Assembly (NCBI GenBank): GCA_015654725.1
Contig: JAATGI010000306.1
Span: 1 to 8,689 of the forward strand
DNA length: 8,689 nucleotides
Source: Rhodospirillales bacterium
GTDB lineage: Bacteria > Pseudomonadota > Alphaproteobacteria > ATCC43930 > CGMCC-115725
Reading direction: 5' to 3'
Position 1 is the first letter of the stretch. Each line of letters begins with the position of its first letter. The position numbers and the translations under genes were made by a program. Below the pieces are notes generated by a model. It was not told the origin of the DNA and searched no databases. It was given only the letters and a program-made list of their open reading frames with translations. Below, piece by piece: positions 6,413-8,689 of the stretch.

Positions 6413-6485
6413 TCGGCGGTCCGCGCCGATTTGTAGCAACGGGGCGGCGAATGCCGGCTTCACAAAGCGGAATTCGCGCGGCATT
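6413..6485 (+). other. Potential stem-loops in the pntAA leader
   Basis: Hairpin one pairs TCGGCG (6413-6418) with CGCCGA (6424-6429) around a five-base loop. Structure two pairs AATGCCG (6450-6456) with CGGCATT (6479-6485) and encloses GCTT-CACA-AAGC (6457-6468). They end 39 bases before ATG 6525. There is no T run after the second stem, so it is not an obvious terminator. I recognise no riboswitch class, and high GC makes chance pairing likely. Confidence 0.25.
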
Positions 6486-6524
6486 GTGGCGGCCCGGTTG
6501 GGCGCGTTCGAGGGTCCGGAATCA

Positions 6525-7673
6525 ATGAAAATCGGAGTCGCCAAAGAGCGGCGCCCCCATGAGCGCCGCGTCGCGGCCTCGCCTGACACGGTGAAGCGGC
6601 TGGTCGGCCAGGGCCATGACATCCTGGTCGAAGCCGGCGCCGGCGCCGGCAGCGCCTTTCCCGACCCGCTTTACCAAGCCGCCGGCGCGACAATCGCGAG
6701 CGCACAAGAACTCTTTGGCGCGGCCGATATTCTCCTGAAGGTTCAGCGTCCGCTGGGGACCGGCGAAGGTGAAATCGACGAGGTCTATCTGCTGAAGCGT
6801 GGCTCGGTTCTGATCGGCCTGCTCCAGCCGTTGCAGCAGCGCGCCCAAGTCGCCGAGTATGCCAAAGCCGGCGTCACCGCGTTCGCCATGGAACTGGTGC
6901 CGCGCATCACCCGCGCGCAAACCATGGACGTGCTGTCGAGCCAAGCCAATCTCGCGGGGTACAAGGCGGTGCTCGAAGCCGCCGCCGCTTTCGGCCGCGC
7001 CTTTCCCATGATGATGACCGCGGCCGGCACCATCGCGCCGGCGCGGGTTCTGGTGATGGGCGCCGGCGTCGCCGGCTTGCAGGCGATCGCCACCGCGCGG
7101 CGCTTGGGCGCGGTGGTCTCGGCGACCGATGTGCGGGCCGCCGCCAAGGAACAGGTCGGGAGCCTTGGCGCGACCTTCCTGGTGGTCGATCTCGAAGCCA
7201 TGAAGCAGATGGAAACCGCCGGCGGCTACGCCAAGGAAATGGGCGAGGATTTTGCCCGCCGGCAGCGCGAGCATATCGCCGAGGCGCTGAAAAAGACCGA
7301 CATCGTCGTCACCACGGCGCTGATCCCCGGCCGCAAGGCGCCGGTGCTGATCACCGCGGCGATGGTGGCGAACATGCGGCCCGGCTCGGTCATCGTCGAT
7401 CTCGCGGTCGAGCAAGGCGGCAATGTCGAGGGCGCGGAATTCGCCAAGAATGTCACGACGGCCAATGGCGTGACCATTCTCGGCCCCGCCAACCTGCCCT
7501 CCGACATCGCGGTCGATGCGAGCCAGCTCTATGCCCGGAACCTTCTCGCGTTCCTCGCCCTGATCATCGACAAGGACAAGAATTTGAAAATCGATACCGG
7601 CGACGAGATCGTGAAGGCGACGCTGCTGACGCGCGACGGCGCCGTGGTGCTTCCGCAATTGGCGGGCGCGTAG
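6525..7673 (+). CDS. pntAA: Proton-translocating NAD(P)+ transhydrogenase, alpha-1 subunit (NAD-binding dI)
   Basis: A 382-residue soluble NAD(H)-binding subunit of the Si-specific proton-pumping transhydrogenase, which drives NADPH formation from NADH using the proton gradient. It is related to alanine dehydrogenase. Seen: KERRPHERRVAASP (7-20), the N-terminal signature; the RQD loop with R127, Q132 and D135 and S138, in the same numbering as R. rubrum dI; the Rossmann loop GAGVAG (179-184) followed by D202 in TDVR, which binds the adenosine ribose; and the segment EQGGNVEG (296-303). Length matches the short R. rubrum-type subunit, not the fused E. coli PntA. The frame is open from GTG 6486, but MKIGVAKE at 6525 is the family start; GAGGG lies 10 bases upstream. 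The stop overlaps the next gene's ribosome-binding site. Confidence 0.96.
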   Translation: MKIGVAKERRPHERRVAASPDTVKRLVGQGHDILVEAGAGAGSAFPDPLYQAAGATIASAQELFGAADILLKVQRPLGTGEGEIDEVYLLKRGSVLIGLLQPLQQRAQVAEYAKAGVTAFAMELVPRITRAQTMDVLSSQANLAGYKAVLEAAAAFGRAFPMMMTAAGTIAPARVLVMGAGVAGLQAIATARRLGAVVSATDVRAAAKEQVGSLGATFLVVDLEAMKQMETAGGYAKEMGEDFARRQREHIAEALKKTDIVVTTALIPGRKAPVLITAAMVANMRPGSVIVDLAVEQGGNVEGAEFAKNVTTANGVTILGPANLPSDIAVDASQLYARNLLAFLALIIDKDKNLKIDTGDEIVKATLLTRDGAVVLPQLAGA

Positions 7674-7677
7674 GAGG
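7672..7677 (+). promoter_or_regulatory. Strong Shine-Dalgarno of pntAB overlapping the pntAA stop
   Basis: AGGAGG begins at the second base of the pntAA TAG stop and lies 4 bases before ATG 7682. It is the best ribosome-binding site in the window and indicates tight coupling of the two subunits. Confidence 0.75.
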
Positions 7678-7681
7678 AACG

Positions 7682-7972
7682 ATGAGCGGCGGCGAAACCT
7701 TCGTCTCTTTCCTGACCGTATTCGTGCTCGCGGTGTTCGTCGGCTATCACGTCGTTTGGCGGGTGACGCCGGCCCTGCATTCGCCCTTGATGGCCGTCAC
7801 CAACGCGATCTCCTCGGTCATCATCGTCGGCGCGCTGATCGCGGCCGGCCCGGCCGGCATCAGCTTTTCCAAGGTGATGGGCTTCGTCGCGGTGACGCTG
7901 GCCTCGGTCAACATCTTCGGCGGCTTCATCGTTACCCAGCGCATGCTGCAAATGTTCAAGAAAAAGAAATAG
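7682..7972 (+). CDS. pntAB: Proton-translocating NAD(P)+ transhydrogenase, alpha-2 membrane subunit
   Basis: A 96-residue integral-membrane protein, the separate N-terminal part of dII in organisms with a three-gene transhydrogenase. Three hydrophobic spans are visible at about 7-26, 42-60 and 64-87. The segment ALHSPLMAVTNAISS (31-45) and VNIFGGFIVTQRML (76-89) are typical of this subunit, and a Lys-rich tail (93-96) ends it. It pairs with PntB to form the proton channel. It lies 8 bases after pntAA and 8 bases before pntB. Confidence 0.95.
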   Translation: MSGGETFVSFLTVFVLAVFVGYHVVWRVTPALHSPLMAVTNAISSVIIVGALIAAGPAGISFSKVMGFVAVTLASVNIFGGFIVTQRMLQMFKKKK

Positions 7973-7980
7973 GTGCGGAA

Positions 7981-8689
7981 GTGAGCGAGAGTCTTTCCGC
8001 CCTCCTCTATCTGATCGCCTCGGTCTGTTTCATCCTGGCATTGCGCGGCCTGTCCTCGCCCGTGACCTCGCGCTCGGGCAACATGTTCGGCATCGCCGGC
8101 ATGGTGATCGCCATCGGCACCACGCTGGCGCTGCCGAACGTCGTGAGCTACTGGCTGATCGTTCCCGGCATTCTGATCGGCGGCGCCGTCGGAACCTTCA
8201 TCGCGCTGCGCATCCAGATGACGGCACTGCCGCAACTGGTGGCGGCGTTCCACAGTTTGGTCGGCCTCGCCGCCGTCTGCGTCGCCGCCGCGGCGTTCTA
8301 CGCGCCCTCGGCCTATGGCATCGGCGAGCCGGGCGCGATCCGCGCCGAGAGCCTGATCGAGATGGCGCTCGGCACCGCCATCGGCGCCATCACCTTCACC
8401 GGCTCGATCATCGCTTTCGGCAAGCTGCAAGGCCTCATCACCGGCAAGCCACTGGTGTTTCCGCTCCAGCATCCGCTCAATGCCCTCTTGGGCCTGGTCC
8501 TGCTCGCGGTCGGCGTCTGGTTCGTGATCGATCAGCCCGACATCGCCTTCTGGCTAATCGTGATCCTTTCGCTCGTGATCGGCTTCCTTCTGATATTGCC
8601 GATCGGCGGCGCCGACATGCCGGTGGTGATCTCGATGCTGAATTCCTATTCGGGATGGGCTGCCTGCGGCATCGGTTTCACGCTGGGCA
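7981..8689 (+). CDS. pntB: Proton-translocating NAD(P)+ transhydrogenase, beta subunit, 5' part
   Basis: The first 236 codons are visible; the gene continues off the right edge, and the soluble NADP(H)-binding dIII domain (C-terminal part of a family protein of about 460-480 residues) is missing. About seven hydrophobic spans are seen. FHSLVGLAAV contains His91, the residue numbered His91 in E. coli PntB and part of the proton path. GADMPVVISMLNSYSGWAA (210-228) holds the family Asp and Asn (212 and 221, one less than the E. coli numbers). Start is GTG at 7981, 8 bases after the pntAB stop. A GTG at 7973 is out of frame and closes after three codons. AGGTG near the pntAB stop is the only Shine-Dalgarno candidate, so coupling to pntAB translation is likely. 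Confidence 0.96.
   Translation, partial: MSESLSALLYLIASVCFILALRGLSSPVTSRSGNMFGIAGMVIAIGTTLALPNVVSYWLIVPGILIGGAVGTFIALRIQMTALPQLVAAFHSLVGLAAVCVAAAAFYAPSAYGIGEPGAIRAESLIEMALGTAIGAITFTGSIIAFGKLQGLITGKPLVFPLQHPLNALLGLVLLAVGVWFVIDQPDIAFWLIVILSLVIGFLLILPIGGADMPVVISMLNSYSGWAACGIGFTLG

Noticed and set aside
6338..6622. 94-codon minus-strand open frame upstream of the sigma gene
   Set aside because: It overlaps the pntAA start antisense, lacks a credible ribosome-binding site and resembles no known protein.
6522..7658. 378-codon minus-strand open frame
   Set aside because: It mirrors pntAA, which has full family motifs; the product is His/Gly/Arg/Asp-rich mirror sequence.
7747..8472. 241-codon minus-strand open frame
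   Set aside because: It is antisense to pntAB and pntB and consists of repetitive Asp/Gly/Ala/Arg-rich sequence.

Overview
The window looks like ordinary chromosome of a GC-rich alphaproteobacterium, probably Rhodospirillales-like. The main evidence is the three-gene transhydrogenase locus (pntAA-pntAB-pntB) in the Rhodospirillum rubrum arrangement. High GC, the cysteine-motif methyltransferase, the ABC1 kinase type and a GC-rich intergenic palindrome are consistent with this. I see no rRNA, tRNA, CRISPR array, phage gene or transposase, and no wholly new system. The less ordinary material lies in the intergenic regions.

Layout: positions 1-6241 are all minus-strand genes. From right to left they are an ECF sigma factor (5714-6241), its overlapping membrane anti-sigma factor (4867-5730), a membrane fatty acid desaturase (3686-4741), an M3-family oligoendopeptidase F-like zinc peptidase (1836-3626), an ABC1/UbiB-type atypical kinase (308-1651), and the N-terminus of a probable SAM-dependent methyltransferase that leaves the left edge (1-189). 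A 134-bp compound palindromic repeat (1684-1817) separates the peptidase from the kinase. A 283-bp divergent region (6242-6524) separates the sigma factor from the plus-strand pnt operon: pntAA (6525-7673), pntAB (7682-7972) and the first half of pntB (7981 to the right edge).

How the genes relate: sigma and anti-sigma overlap by 17 bases, with the anti-sigma Shine-Dalgarno inside the sigma gene, so they are very likely co-translated. An ECF-like promoter motif (GGAAT-N16-CGTT) precedes the sigma gene and suggests autoregulation. Desaturase and peptidase are 59 bases apart and may share a transcript; the desaturase has its own operator-like repeats over a candidate promoter. The three pnt genes are 7-8 bases apart and encode one proton-pumping transhydrogenase that makes NADPH from NADH. 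A link between the ECF system and membrane lipid or redox control (desaturase, transhydrogenase) is inference from neighbourhood only.

Several starts were moved from the longest open frame on ribosome-binding-site or family grounds: GTG 189, ATG 4741, ATG 5730, ATG 6241, ATG 6525 and GTG 7981.
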